Of a stretch of DNA of 64,000 nt, positions 1 to 10,438 are shown one piece after another. The notes under the pieces are model-generated. The model was not told the DNA's origin and made no database searches. It saw only the letters and a program-made list of their open reading frames with translations. The DNA comes from Austropuccinia psidii (lineage: Eukaryota > Basidiomycota > Pucciniomycetes > Pucciniales > Sphaerophragmiaceae), in the NCBI GenBank assembly GCA_023105745.1, contig JALGQZ010000018.1, forward strand, positions 20,792,132-20,856,131, in the 5' to 3' direction. The position numbers were made by a program, and so were the translations under genes. Every line of letters starts with the position of its first letter. Position 1 is the stretch's first letter.

Positions 1-344
1 ACCCACAATTTTATTGAATTTTTTTATAAAAACGTTTATGAGTCATGATATTGATACCTATTTGTAAGAGAAATTGATATTGAAATCCCCAAGGATTTAA
101 TCCCAAAAACTTAAAACATTGGAAGTGGAATAAGGAACAGACACCCCCTTTTTCAATCCAAACATGGCCTTATGATCATTCTACAGTTAATACTCTTGAA
201 TACTCAAATCTACATTAATAAATTATTTTTTTTGAAATTTTTTCTTTTGATTTTTTTTTTAATTTTTTTAACTTTTTTTGGAAATTTCACTATTTTTTAA
301 ATGCAGAAAAAATATATTTTATTCATGAAACCCATTTTCCTTTT
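1..344. other. AT-rich flank without a recognisable gene
   Basis: Homopolymer-rich AT sequence with pyrimidine runs at 240-420. No open frame of note and no LTR-like terminus could be matched to the other repeats. It lies beyond the 3' side of the decayed element D (minus strand) and may hold its 3' end, but I see no positive evidence. Confidence 0.5.
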
Positions 345-755
345 CCTTTTTTCTGAAGAATTCTATTCACACATGCATCCTTGGATATTTCTCCCATTAT
401 TTTCCTCCCTTTCTTCCTTTCATCTAGGGTTTTACCTTTCCTATTTCTTATTAATCCTTCTTCTTTTTGTATAAAGAAGTATCAATACTCTTCCCAGTAA
501 ATTGTTCCACCAATAAGCTCCATATTATGCAAACTGAAGTCTTCTTGTGGCTCAATTATATAATCATAAAGTGCCTCTCTTGTTTTTTTAATCAAAAGAA
601 GATACTTCCTCCCAATATTTGTTTTCCAAATTTCCCTTAATTCCTCCCTCATTCAAGAGTTCTATGATGTCTCATTTAGACAGGTCATATCCTGGAAGAT
701 TTTTCAGCCACTGTCCTTCTTTTACTCTTGATGAACCCTCAAAGTATATATATTT
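345..755 (-). pseudogene. Decayed gypsy-like coding remnant (element D, C-terminal part)
   Basis: Minus-strand frames with protein-like composition and several breaks. If Gyp-A1 (756-11861) and one copy of its TSD are removed, a frame reads through the junction and includes EGQWLKNLPGYDL, a tryptophan-centred string like the end of a gypsy chromodomain. Another open stretch at about 480-654 contains EALYDYIIEPQEDF, which I do not recognise. The continuity supports one older element split by Gyp-A1. The chromodomain reading is inference. Confidence 0.35.
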
Positions 756-2194
756 TGTCAGGCTGAATCTATGTTGAAGAAGTAATAAGGCTATTTAAAA
801 TTAAAACTATGATTGTGACAGGGTGAAAATTTTTTCCAAAGATAATAAAATTGATAATAGATGATTTAAATTAAGATTTTTAGGGCTTTACTATAGAGAT
901 ATAGTGGTGGTGAGCACTGCTGAAAGCCCTGGGTGCAGCTTTATCTGTTGGGTTACAATAATAAAAGACTACAATAATTAAATTTATAATTATACCTGAT
1001 TATTAACCAAGAGTAAAACTGTTCTTGACAGTTTACTACGTAGGTTATTCAAGAGCAGGATGAGGAGATGATTTTGGCTGTGAAAAGCCCTCCTTTTATC
1101 CTGAAATTGGGGTGGAAAGGCTGCTAGACCTTTCCAGGTAGAGGAAGTGAAGATTTTTCACTCTCCAGGACAGGCTTGTGGTTTTCAAACAGCCTGTATA
1201 CCCTGTATTGTGCTCAGATGTGGTTTTGAAACCACATCTGGGCGGTTTTCACCAATACAGGGTGAAAATTTTCATCTGGGGACCTCACAGCCTGATTCTG
1301 ACGTGTATGACGCATAGAATGCTGTACAGAAACTGTATGGAACCCCAGTATTGACTGACATATGAGGTATTGAAGTAAAAACATGCTTCTTCGTCTATTT
1401 GACTCCTCATATTCATGATTATGGGATATTATCCCATGGTAAGGCTGTATATGACAGCAGGTGGGATTTTGACCTTAAAACAGCCATAACTTTGTCAATT
1501 ATTGAGATATCAACCTCAAAATTGATTCAGTGTGTAGCCCTGTATGTGCTCTACACAATGGTACCTCATTTGATATGGGTATCATTAAATATGGCAAAGT
1601 TATCCCATGTACAAGAAGTTTGTACATTTGCGTGTTTGGGGCAAGAAGCTGTATTGAGCTTGTTCGCCCCATACCTTTTGTTCTAGTTGAGTTATGAGGA
1701 AATGGATGGCATAATCAAATAGCCCTGATTGTGCTCTTTCCAAAAATACCCCACTTCAGGTATCCCAAAATAAAACTGTAGAAGTTAGATGAGAGGTGAA
1801 TGTTTTGTTCACCCTTATTTGGCCTGAAATTGACCATAGCTCCAGTAATATTGGTGCTAGCTCAGTTTGGCTGGTACCATTGGATAGCCCTGGATTAGAG
1901 CTTCATTTTGAATACCCATTTGATGGGGTTAAGCCTCTCATTCTAGATTTTAGATGAGAGGTGAAAATTAAGGTTTATGCTCAGCAATAACTTTGAGCAG
2001 GAATAACTTGGTTATTTCTTGTCCTATGGTGATGGGACTTATATTTTCAGAAAGAGGTTAGTTTCCTCTTTCTTTCGATACCTTTCGAGCTTATTTGGCT
2101 CAGCTCTATGTTTTGGTGGTATCTTGGCTATACCATTGGTTTATGGTATTTTGGCTGTCATGCTTGTGCTCTGGTTTTGAGTAACAGGCTGACA
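756..2194 (-). repeat. 3' LTR of Gyp-A1
   Basis: Starts TGTCAGGC and ends GGCTGACA as written on the plus strand; it lies downstream of integrase on the minus strand, so it is the 3' LTR. It contains a 26-bp palindrome (1215-1240, arms CAGATGTGGTTT and AAACCACATCTG around TG) inside wider arms CCTGTATTG (1202-1210) and CAATACAGG (1253-1261). Three degenerate modules follow, each with CATA(A/C/G)C and, about 50 nt on, TAGCCCTG (starts near 1485/1535, 1669/1720 and 1834/1885), plus a partial fourth at about 1986. Confidence 0.95.
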
Positions 2195-2206
2195 TACCCT
2201 CCCTCT
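2195..2206 (-). other. Polypurine tract of Gyp-A1
   Basis: On the minus strand AGAGGGAGGGTA directly abuts the 3' LTR. The same purine block sits at the equivalent place in Gyp-A2 (21750 onward), and AGGGGGAGGGAA does in Gyp-B1 (38708 onward). This is the expected plus-strand primer for reverse transcription. Confidence 0.8.
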
Positions 2207-2218
2207 AAAAAAGGCTCA

Positions 2219-4055
2219 TCATTGATGAGACTGTTCAGTCCTCCTAGAGGCTCTGAATCTCCTTAAATGAAGCTTCCCATCTGGTATGGCATCCTCTGCC
2301 AACCATTTGTCCTTATCTGCTATCTGGTTCTTGAATCTGACTAGGTATTGTCTTTGATCCTTCCCATTGAACCTGATCTTCCTGGCCCTGATGATCTTAC
2401 TCACAGGTCCAGGGGAGTCCTCAACTTCCACTATCTCTTGTGGTGTGGGGTTCTTTCTCCTGGAGGGGAATTTATCCTCCTCTGTCTGGAAGTATGGTTT
2501 GACCAAACTCACTGGAAAGACTGGATGTTTCCTTGAAAATTCCTCAATGAGTTTGACTTCCACTGCATTTCTTCCTATCAACTTAATGATAGTGAAAGGT
2601 CCTACAAATGAGTCTCTCATCTTTTTAGGTCCTTTGAGATTGCTGAAGTTCAGTGTAGACACTAGCACTTGGTCCCCTTCTTTGAAGTCAGGTTCCATAT
2701 GTGAGGTGTCCCACCTCTGCTTGTTGTATTCTTTTGCCTCAGCTATGCATTTGGAAGCTGTGTCACAGGCCCTCTTCCACATATCATGGAAGTCTTTGGC
2801 TGTGGGATGGATGGTCAGAAGGTTTTTCTTCAAGTGATCCACAGGCAACAGGGGATTCCACCCTTTCTCTACCAAGGCAGGTGTTTTTCCTGTGGTGGAG
2901 TGCTGAATTGTGTTGTAAGCCAGTTGGACAGCTGGTAAGAGGGTAACCCAATTGTGGGTGTATCCCTCATGGTCCTTGTATTCCATGCCATAGGCACAGA
3001 ATCTTCTGAGGATGTCTTCCATTGTTTGCATCATCCTTTCAGCTAGGCCATCTGTTTGTGGATGGTAAGCTGTGGAAAAAGCAATTTTGGTACCAAGCAT
3101 GTCATATAAGTTAGTCCAAAATTCAGATGTGAATTTTGGGTCCCTATCACTAATGATGATCTTAGGGACTCCACAGGTAGATATGATGTTATTCCAAAAC
3201 AACAGAGCAGTACCCATGGCTGTGTCTTCTTTATGGCATGGTAGACACCTCATGCTCTTGCTGAACCTATCAACTATGATCAAACAGGCATTGTAGTTTT
3301 CTTTGCCTCCTGGGACAAGTCCTGTAACCCAGTCCATGTTGATGGTTTCCCATGTGTGCTCGGGTTCTTCCATGTGTTGAAGTAACCCATACTTCTTCCC
3401 ATGTTTCCTATTTGCCTTTTGGCATCTTTCACAAGTGTTGATGTATTCACTCAACTCTTGTTCCCACCCGGGCCACCAAGCTGTGCTTGCTACCCTTTCT
3501 CTGGTCCTGTCTTCACTTATGTGTCCCATATAGGGGCAGTCATGGCATTCTTGTAGGATCAATGAGATGTGGTCTCTATCCACCACTGTGAGTGCACTTG
3601 TGTGCTTTTCTCTGTGGTAGAGCAGGCCATCTATAAGAAAAAACTTATTGTCCTTATAGGCCCTCAACCAGGGTTCTTCCAGCTGGGTTTCCAGTTCTGG
3701 GCTCCTGTAATTTTGTTGAAGGAGTTGGAGTAGTATGCCACACTGTTTGTGTTTGGCATAAGACTTCTGTACTGCACTGAAGAATTCATTGTGCAGTTCT
3801 GAGGAGCTTATTCCCAGTATGGGAGTTTCTGTTCCTTCTGAATCAGTGTTTCCATTGTCAAGGATACCATTTCCTGGTGCCCATTCAGAAAATCTGAAGT
3901 TCTTCCTCCTATCTATTTCCATAAAATGGATAGGGATTTTGGCTGCAACTTCCGGGTCATAGGCTGGATTGCTCTTGACATTGTCCAGTGGCCATCTGCA
4001 TTGGTATGGCTTTTACCTTCTTTGTATATGATGGTCATGTTCCCTCTATACTCCT
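2219..4055 (-). pseudogene. Gyp-A1 Pol, RNase H tail - integrase - chromodomain (broken)
   Basis: The open stretch from 3922 to 2219 (567 aa) holds the integrase. The zinc-binding HHCC region includes a downstream CERCQK pair, and the DDE core is seen as [15 protein letters not shown] and [12 protein letters not shown] chromodomain follows at the C-terminus, with QYLVRFKNQ and [11 protein letters not shown]. Integrase inserts the cDNA; the chromodomain is thought to steer insertion to marked chromatin. Upstream, 3923-4055 encodes the RNase H/integrase connector but carries a 13-nt deletion between two GGCCATCT repeats (compare 23545-23562 in Gyp-A2), which shifts the frame. The solo LTR at 4056 then cuts it from the rest of Pol. 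It can no longer be made as part of a polyprotein. Confidence 0.92.
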
Positions 4056-5486
4056 TGTCAGCCTGTGACTCAAAACCAGAACACAAGCATGACAGCCAAA
4101 ATACCATAAACCAATGGTATAGCCAAGATACCACCAAAACATGGAGCTGAGCCAAATTAGCTCAGAAGGTATCAAAAGAAAGAGGAAACTCACCCCTTTC
4201 TGAAAATATAAGTCCCATCACCATAGGACAAGAAATAACAAAGTTATTCCTGCTCAAAGTCATTGCTGAGCATAAACCTTAATTTTCACCTCTCATCTAA
4301 AATCTAGAAGGAGAGGCTTAACCCCATCAAATGGGTATTCAAAATGAAGCTCTAAACCAGGGCTATCCAATGGTGCCAGCCAAACTGAGCTAGCACCAGT
4401 ATTACTTGAGTTATGGTCAAATTCAGACCAAATAAGGGTGAACAAAACATTCACCTCTCATCTAACCTTTACAGTTTTAGTGTGAGATACTTAAAGTGGG
4501 GTCTTTTTGGAAAGAGCACAATCAGGGCTATCTGATGGTGCCATCCATTTCCTCATAACTCAACTACAACAGAAGTTATTGGCCAAACAAGCTTAATACA
4601 GCTTTTGACCAGACCACGCCAATGTACAAAAAATACTTGTACATGGGATAACTTTGTCATATTTAATGATAACCATGTCAAGTTGGGTACCATTGTGTAG
4701 AGCTCATACAGGGCTATTCAATGAACCAACTCTGAGCTTGATATGTCAAAAACGGACAAAGTTATGACCATTTTAAGGTCAAAATCCCACCTGCTGTCAG
4801 ATACAGCCTCACCATGGGATAATATCCCATAACCATGAATATGAGGTGTCAAATAGACGAAGAAGAATGTTTTTACTTCAATACCTCATATGTCAGTCAA
4901 TACTGGGGTCCCATACAGTTTCTGTACAGCATTCTACGCGTCATACACGTCAGAATCAGGCTGTGAGGTCCCCAGATGAAAATTGTCACCCTGTATTGGT
5001 GAAAACTGCCCAGATGTGGTTTCAAAACCACATCTGGGCCCAATACAGGGTATACAGGCTGTTTGGAAACCACAAGCCTGTCCTGGAGAGTGAAAAATCT
5101 TCACTTCCTCTACGTGGAAAGGTCTAGCAGCCTTTCCACCTCAATTTCAGGATAAAAGGAGGGCTTTTCACAGCAAAAACCCTTTCCTCATCCTGCTCTT
5201 GAATAACCTACGTAGTAAACTGTCAAAAACAGTTTTACTCTTGTTTAATAATCAGGTATAATTATAATCTTAATTATTGTAGACTCTATTATTGTAAATC
5301 CAACAGATAAAGCCTGCACCCAGGGTTCTCAATAGCGCTCACCACCACTATTCCTCAATAGTAGAGCCCTTTTATTTTATTATAAAACCCTTATAAATAT
5401 TTTTTAGATCATTTTCTGCCGTGTCACATACACAGTTAAAGTTGTAATTAGCCTAGTTATACCTTTATCATAGTATCATCCTGACA
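4056..5486 (+). repeat. Solo LTR (A-subfamily) inserted inversely in Gyp-A1 pol
   Basis: A single LTR in reverse orientation to its host, starting TGTCAGCC and ending CCTGACA, with a perfect 5-bp target duplication CTCCT (4051-4055 and 5487-5491). The host RNase H frame resumes on either side (connector text left, AIQE text right). It carries the family palindrome, but its central part (for example TTATTGGCCAAACAAGC) matches the solo LTR at 27343-28781 better than the host LTRs, so it belongs to a distinct subfamily. Presumably LTR-LTR recombination of a full nested element left it. Confidence 0.93.
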
Positions 5487-8400
5487 CTCCTGGATAGCTA
5501 TTTGCCATCTCAGCATATGTCTATTAGTAGTCTTCATGTTTGGTAAAGACTTCAAGGTTGTACAGTCTGTGTAGACTTCAAACACTGCACCCTCCAAATA
5601 ATAATGGAGTTTTTCTAGAGCCCAGGCTAGACATAGACATTCAGTCTGGGGGGCCCCATACCTGTCTTCTGAATCTTTCAGTTGCCTAGAGATGTAACAT
5701 ATTACACCCTCTCTTGGTTCACCATCCACAATTTGTCTTTGGTGAAGGGCTGCTCCTAAGCCTTGGCTGCATTCTGCATCTATATATAACTTGAATGGTA
5801 GTTCAAAGTCAGGTAAGATGAGTACTGGTGCATTGGTGAGTTCATATTTGATTATCTCATATGCATCCCTCCTCTCCTTGGTATTTCAAAAACTACATCT
5901 TTTGAACATAACTTGTATAAGCTACTAGTTATGTGTGCAAAATATTTGATATGGTTTCTATAGTAGCTCGCAAGCCCAAGGAAAGATTGCATCTCTTTGA
6001 TGTTCTTTGGTACTGGCTTTTGAAGTACTGCTGCTACTTTGTTCTGGTCAATTGCCAGACTAAGACCTGAGACTTTATGTCCTAGAGCTAGTAGCTCTTG
6101 TTGGCCAAAATTACACTTTTTGAGTGAAATTTTCAGATTGATGGGTGTACATTTACTTAGCACTCTGTCTATGTATTGTACATGGTCTTCCCATGTCTCT
6201 GAGTATATAATGATATCATCAATATATACTACCATCCAGCCTTCCATTATTTCTTCTTGAAATATGGTGTCCATCATCCTTTGGAAGTGGGCTGGTGCAT
6301 TCTTGATGCCAAATGGCATTCTGGTGTACTCATATATGCCCATATGGCACATTATTCTGAGTAATTTAATGGATTTTGGTTTAACTCCATTTTGGTGGAA
6401 GCCTTTCATACAATCCATCTTGGCTATGTATTTGGATTTGGCTAGCTTATCAAAAGAATGAGGTATCCTTGGTATAGGGTACCTGTCTGCTTTTGTGTAG
6501 TTATTCAGGGCTCTGAAGTCTCCACACAATCTAGATTTGGCATCATGCCAAGTAATTAGGACAGGAGTGGTGATTTCCACTATTTCATTATGTCCAATCT
6601 TCCTGATGACATCCATATCCAGGAGTTCATTGATGTGTTTCTCAATTTCTTTCCTGGTTTCCAGGCTTTCTGGATAAGGAGGTCTTCTCAGCATGGGTGG
6701 ATAAGGCCTTTCCACATCCAGATATAGTTCTATATCATGGCCTTTGATCTTGCCTAATGGTTCTTCACCAATGGCAAATGCTGGTCTGTTCTTTCTCAGC
6801 ATCTTCAGTAAACTTAGTTTTTGTTTACTGGTGAGGGTAGTGCTAAACTGTCCCTCTCTGAATTCCTTCAGAAGTTCTTCCAGTGGATCCTGAGAAGATA
6901 TCTGGTATATGTAAAGTGAAAATTTCTTTTCCTTGTTAGTACCTATGGTGATGTGCCTATTTTTACTGTTGTAAATATCTATACCATACATCCTCTGGTA
7001 ATCTGTTCCCAGTAGAAACCCTTGGATGTGGGCATCATTAAGCACTACAAACTCTGGGTTGAGTCTGATATTACCCTTCCTGTGGGGTATAATTATCTCT
7101 TTGATAATTGTCCCAATGGAAGTCATCTTCCCTGATGCACTTTGAAAGTTCTTTGCCTTAGTGGGCAAGAGCTGTTCTTCCCAGTTTGGGAAGTGGGTAT
7201 CCAGATAGTTTCTGGCCACTATGGAGCAGTGTGCTCCACTATCAATGATCAGTGGATGCTGAGCATTGTCAATACAAACAGTCATTTTTGTGGCTGTTCC
7301 ATGTATATATGCCATTCCTTTGTTTGGTGTAACCAGGAAGGTTTGTGAATCTTGTGTGTGTTTGCACAGGTTCTTGTTAGCAGTGTCCTGTGGCATGCCT
7401 GCTTCCAACTGTATGTCCTGGATTTCCAGTGGGGTTTCTTCTTGGTATTCCACCAGAAATTCCTCTCTTGGGTCTTGATCATCCTCAGATGGTTCTCTGA
7501 TGGCATCACCCATAGAGTCTGAATCAGAATCCTCTGTTGGAGGTTCTTCCTCAGGGACTTTCTCTATGGCATAGACTTTTTTCTTTGCCTTTGGACAGTT
7601 GTTGGCATAGTGGTCTGTTGAAACACAATTGTGACAAGAATTTCTCTTCTTTGCCACTTCTGCCACTCTTTCTTTGGGCTTGTCTTTAAACTCTACCCTG
7701 AAAGGTTGTTTCTCTTTGAAACCACTGCTCTTATATGGGCTGAATTTCCCTATATTTGTCCTTTTCCTTATGTCTTGTAAGGTGTTGGCAATGTCCTCTA
7801 GAGTGCAATTTTTGTTGCATCTGCATTTTACTGCATGTTCTAGCTCTCCTGGCAGTTGTGTCAGAAGTTTGTGATTCCTCGTTTGGGTGTTCATCTGAGG
7901 ATCAATGGCTTTAAGTCTTTTAGACTGTCTAAGACACCACTCATATGGATCTTTGTCCACAGAGTATTTGTCAATTTCAAATGAAATGGTCTTTTGCCAT
8001 ATCCAAGTTCCATTACTGTACTTTTGGATGATTTGACTCTTCCACGATGGCCAGTTTCTTCTGCCATGGATTTCCTTCATTTCTGTGTACCATATACTTG
8101 CATGACCTTTAAATGCAGTATTCAATCTAGCAGTAATCCAGAAGTCTGGTATGCTTGGTACATCAATGAAGAGTCCATCAATATAATCTATGAGTTTCAT
8201 ATGATCATATTCTCCTGATACAGAGAATTTGGGCCAGCTTGAGGCCTCAGGAAGCTGTTTCAAGGCTTCCTTCTCTGAATAAGACATGCCATCTCCATCC
8301 TGGTATTGTGATGGAGATCTTGCCTTATTCAACAACATGGAATCTGGTTTGATGTCATCTGGTTGATATGGATTCTCCATAGTTTGGCCTTGTGGTTGAG

Positions 8401-8659
8401 GCTTCAAGCTATGATAGGAATTAAACAGTTTGTTAATGTCTTGATCCAGACACTCCCTGTCCCTTGTGCTGTGGTGTTGTTCTTCAAAGACTATGTTCAG
8501 TCTTTTGTTGGTTTCTTCAGAGGCTTTGCTCAGTTGAGCATATCCTTCTTGAAGATTCTTAACTATTTGTTCCAAGGAAGCTTGAGTTTGTCTCATCCTC
8601 TCTTGGCTAGCTTTAATTTCTGCAAACTGTTTTGCAGATTGTTCAGCATATTGGGACAT
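5487..8659 (-). pseudogene. Gyp-A1 Gag-Pol, N-terminal part: Gag, protease, RT, RNase H start
   Basis: 935-aa frame from 8659 to 5852, continuing in another frame to the solo LTR. From the N-terminus: coiled-coil-like Gag; a retroelement Gag core around [18 protein letters not shown]; a CCHC zinc knuckle [14 protein letters not shown] near residue 342; a retropepsin site [10 protein letters not shown] near 471; reverse transcriptase with CGDFRALN near 710 and the catalytic YIDD near 811. A 1-nt deletion near 5882 (GGTATTTC against GGTTATTTC in Gyp-A2) shifts the frame; RNase H then runs on in the other frame to 5487. The ATG at 8659 is the first in-frame Met after ORF1 stops, but the same frame is open upstream to 8984 and overlaps ORF1, so the true start may lie further upstream. 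Confidence 0.93.
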
Positions 8660-8775
8660 TTGTAACCACAGTGTATCACTGTTGATGTTACTCTCAGATG
8701 TGACTATGTTATTTTCAGTCTGAGTGGGGGTAATGTTTCTATTACTAGGACTACTGATTCTAGAGTGGTTTAAAA

Positions 8776-9844
8776 CTACTTCTGGTTCTTGTGTACTTCT
8801 TTTACCAAATCCAACAGCTTCTGGATCATGGGGTCTGACTCTTTCCTCCTCTGGTTGAAGGAAGCTTTGTTCTTGCCCTTGTTTCCTTGTCTTCTCCTGG
8901 AAACTTCCTGGAATTGTGAAGAATGGTGACTCTTGGCCACTGATCTGCTGGTTTCTGAATGGTGTGAAGCCACTGGAGAGCTAATTTGGCCTGCTCCTTG
9001 TGAACCTTAAGGAATCTGAGTAGGCCCTGTCTGGGTTAATTGTTCTTCTATTGCTTGGATAGTGGCTTGATTCTCCCTTATCCTCTGTGCCATTGCCTCC
9101 AGGAGTCTGTGCTGCATGGTAGGATTCCAACCTTTGGTGATTTCCATAAGGTCTTTGAAGTCTATCTCTTTGAGACAGATCTTCTGGCAACTTGATCCAA
9201 GTTCAGCCCAGTGAGTTGCTAGGTTGAACCTCTTGTTGTCCATGCTCCATTGAAACAAATCTTTGAGGAGCTGGTGGATCTGAAGAACTTGATCCACATC
9301 CTTCCAGTCCTCTGGTTTGAGGTTTCTGTTTAATTGGAGTGTGAATGGCAAGGTTGATATTATCTCCCTCATTGTTTTGCCATCCACCACTGTGTCCAAG
9401 GTGTCTTCTTCCAGGTCTGCTGGTTCTGGACAATCCTTCTCTGTCTTCTGGCTGGTTCCTTTGGAAGCCAAGATTTCTGAGGTATGTAGGGGACATATCA
9501 GTGTTTGCAAGCAGTCAAAAACTTTATGTTCTCAGGGTATTTACCTTTGACTGTGCCTTGTACAAATTTATTGTCTGCTGACTTGGGCAGTTTGCCTTTG
9601 GAAGTTACAACTGGGTTAATAATTGTAATCTTTCCTGTACAAGTGGTTAAGGTTGGTTTACCTTGTATTGAAGCAGAGTTTCGTGGTTTTCTACTCCTCT
9701 GAGTGGCTATTGGAGTCCACTTCTTGGCTGTGATGAGACCTTCACTGTGCCTCTTTCCTTTGCCCTTGCTGCCCTCTGGTTCTGAGAGTGTCACTGGTGT
9801 GTTGGCCTGTGACTGGGTCTCAAGTGGGATGTAGGTTTCTTCCA
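8776..9844 (-). pseudogene. Gyp-A1 ORF1, spliced protein upstream of Gag (one nonsense codon)
   Basis: Two exons, 9844-9545 and 9476-8776. Removing the 68-nt GT..AG intron (9477-9544) joins the frames in phase: ...GTVK, then EILASKG. The first exon has no Met and begins at a good 3' splice site (branch-like TTAACTGAC, pyrimidines, TTTCAG), so a leader exon probably supplies the start. The product is unknown: a basic, Ser/Thr-rich N-terminus, a helical middle (CLKEIDFKDLMEITKGWNP) and a basic C-terminus. Gyp-B1 has a counterpart with GWHPLMEKKNMMLL at the matching place. TCA to TAA at 9007-9009 truncates it here; Gyp-A2 is open at that codon. It may be a chaperone-like or structural accessory protein; I see no catalytic motif. 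Confidence 0.7.
9477..9544 (-). other. ORF1 intron of Gyp-A1 containing an AUG in the Gag frame
   Basis: Donor GTAAATACC, acceptor TACCTCAG. At 9496-9494, inside the intron, ATG starts a frame (MSPTYLRNLGF...) that is in phase with the Gag ATG at 8659 and overlaps ORF1 in the -1 frame. Gyp-A2 (29054-29121, ATG at 29073) and Gyp-B1 (41658-41722, ATG at 41671) have the same arrangement. In A1 the Gag-frame extension is closed by TGA at 9203-9205 and TAG at 8981-8983. Confidence 0.7.
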
Positions 9845-10438
9845 CTGAAATCAAGGTAGGAAAAAAGAGGGCTTATGTCAGTTAAGAGTTCTCAAAAATG
9901 CTGGTTTTGCACGTCTCAGGGTGGCCTCTGGGCTTGTATGTTACTACAATGTGCCCTGTATAATGACAGTGTAATTGAATCAACAATTCCACGTCAGAAT
10001 TACAGCTTTTGGTACCCTGTCACACTGTTTGTGTGCCAGTATCCCATAGATAAACTTGTGGTTTTCAAGTGTATTCTGTACAAGTGGTTTTATATAAGTG
10101 TTATTGAGTTAACAATACACTTAACCACGCCTCAACTGATGGTTCTTCAGTCAGAGGTGTCCTTATTCAGTCAAGAATACAGGACCTATTGATGGCTTAT
10201 GTGTTTTTATATACAAAACACGCCAAAAATAGTTACTTTCAGTGGGTATTAACAACGTGAATGATACTCTTATAATATGAGTATATATAAAGAAAAGGAT
10301 AAAGATGTATAAAATATATATCTTAATAGAGAAATAACGCCTAAAAAAAGATAAAACACTTGTTAATAAGTCATAAAAAGAGAAAAAACTTACTTATAAG
10401 GTCCAAAAAGGATTTAAAATACGGCCAGGCCCCCAAAA
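9845..10438 (-). other. Gyp-A1 leader with candidate primer-binding site
   Basis: Untranslated region between the 5' LTR and ORF1. Next to the LTR, after TTT, the minus strand reads TGGGGGCCTGGCCGT (about 10422-10436), the expected place for a tRNA primer-binding site. Gyp-B1 has TGGGGGCCCAGCCGT in the same position. I could not name the tRNA. A donor-like GTAAGT at about 10390 and the acceptor at 9845-9847 suggest a leader intron. Confidence 0.55.

Noticed and set aside
1399..1686. 95-aa plus-strand frame recurring in every A LTR (1399, 11082, 20965, 30657)
   Set aside because: Lies within LTRs and recurs only because LTRs recur; its length and C-terminus vary among copies through indels, and it has no known motif.
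8776..8984. A -1 ribosomal frameshift site joining ORF1 to Gag
   Set aside because: The frame relationship fits, but I saw no convincing slippery heptamer in A or B, and the intronic AUG and ATGA overlap are simpler explanations. Kept open, not claimed.
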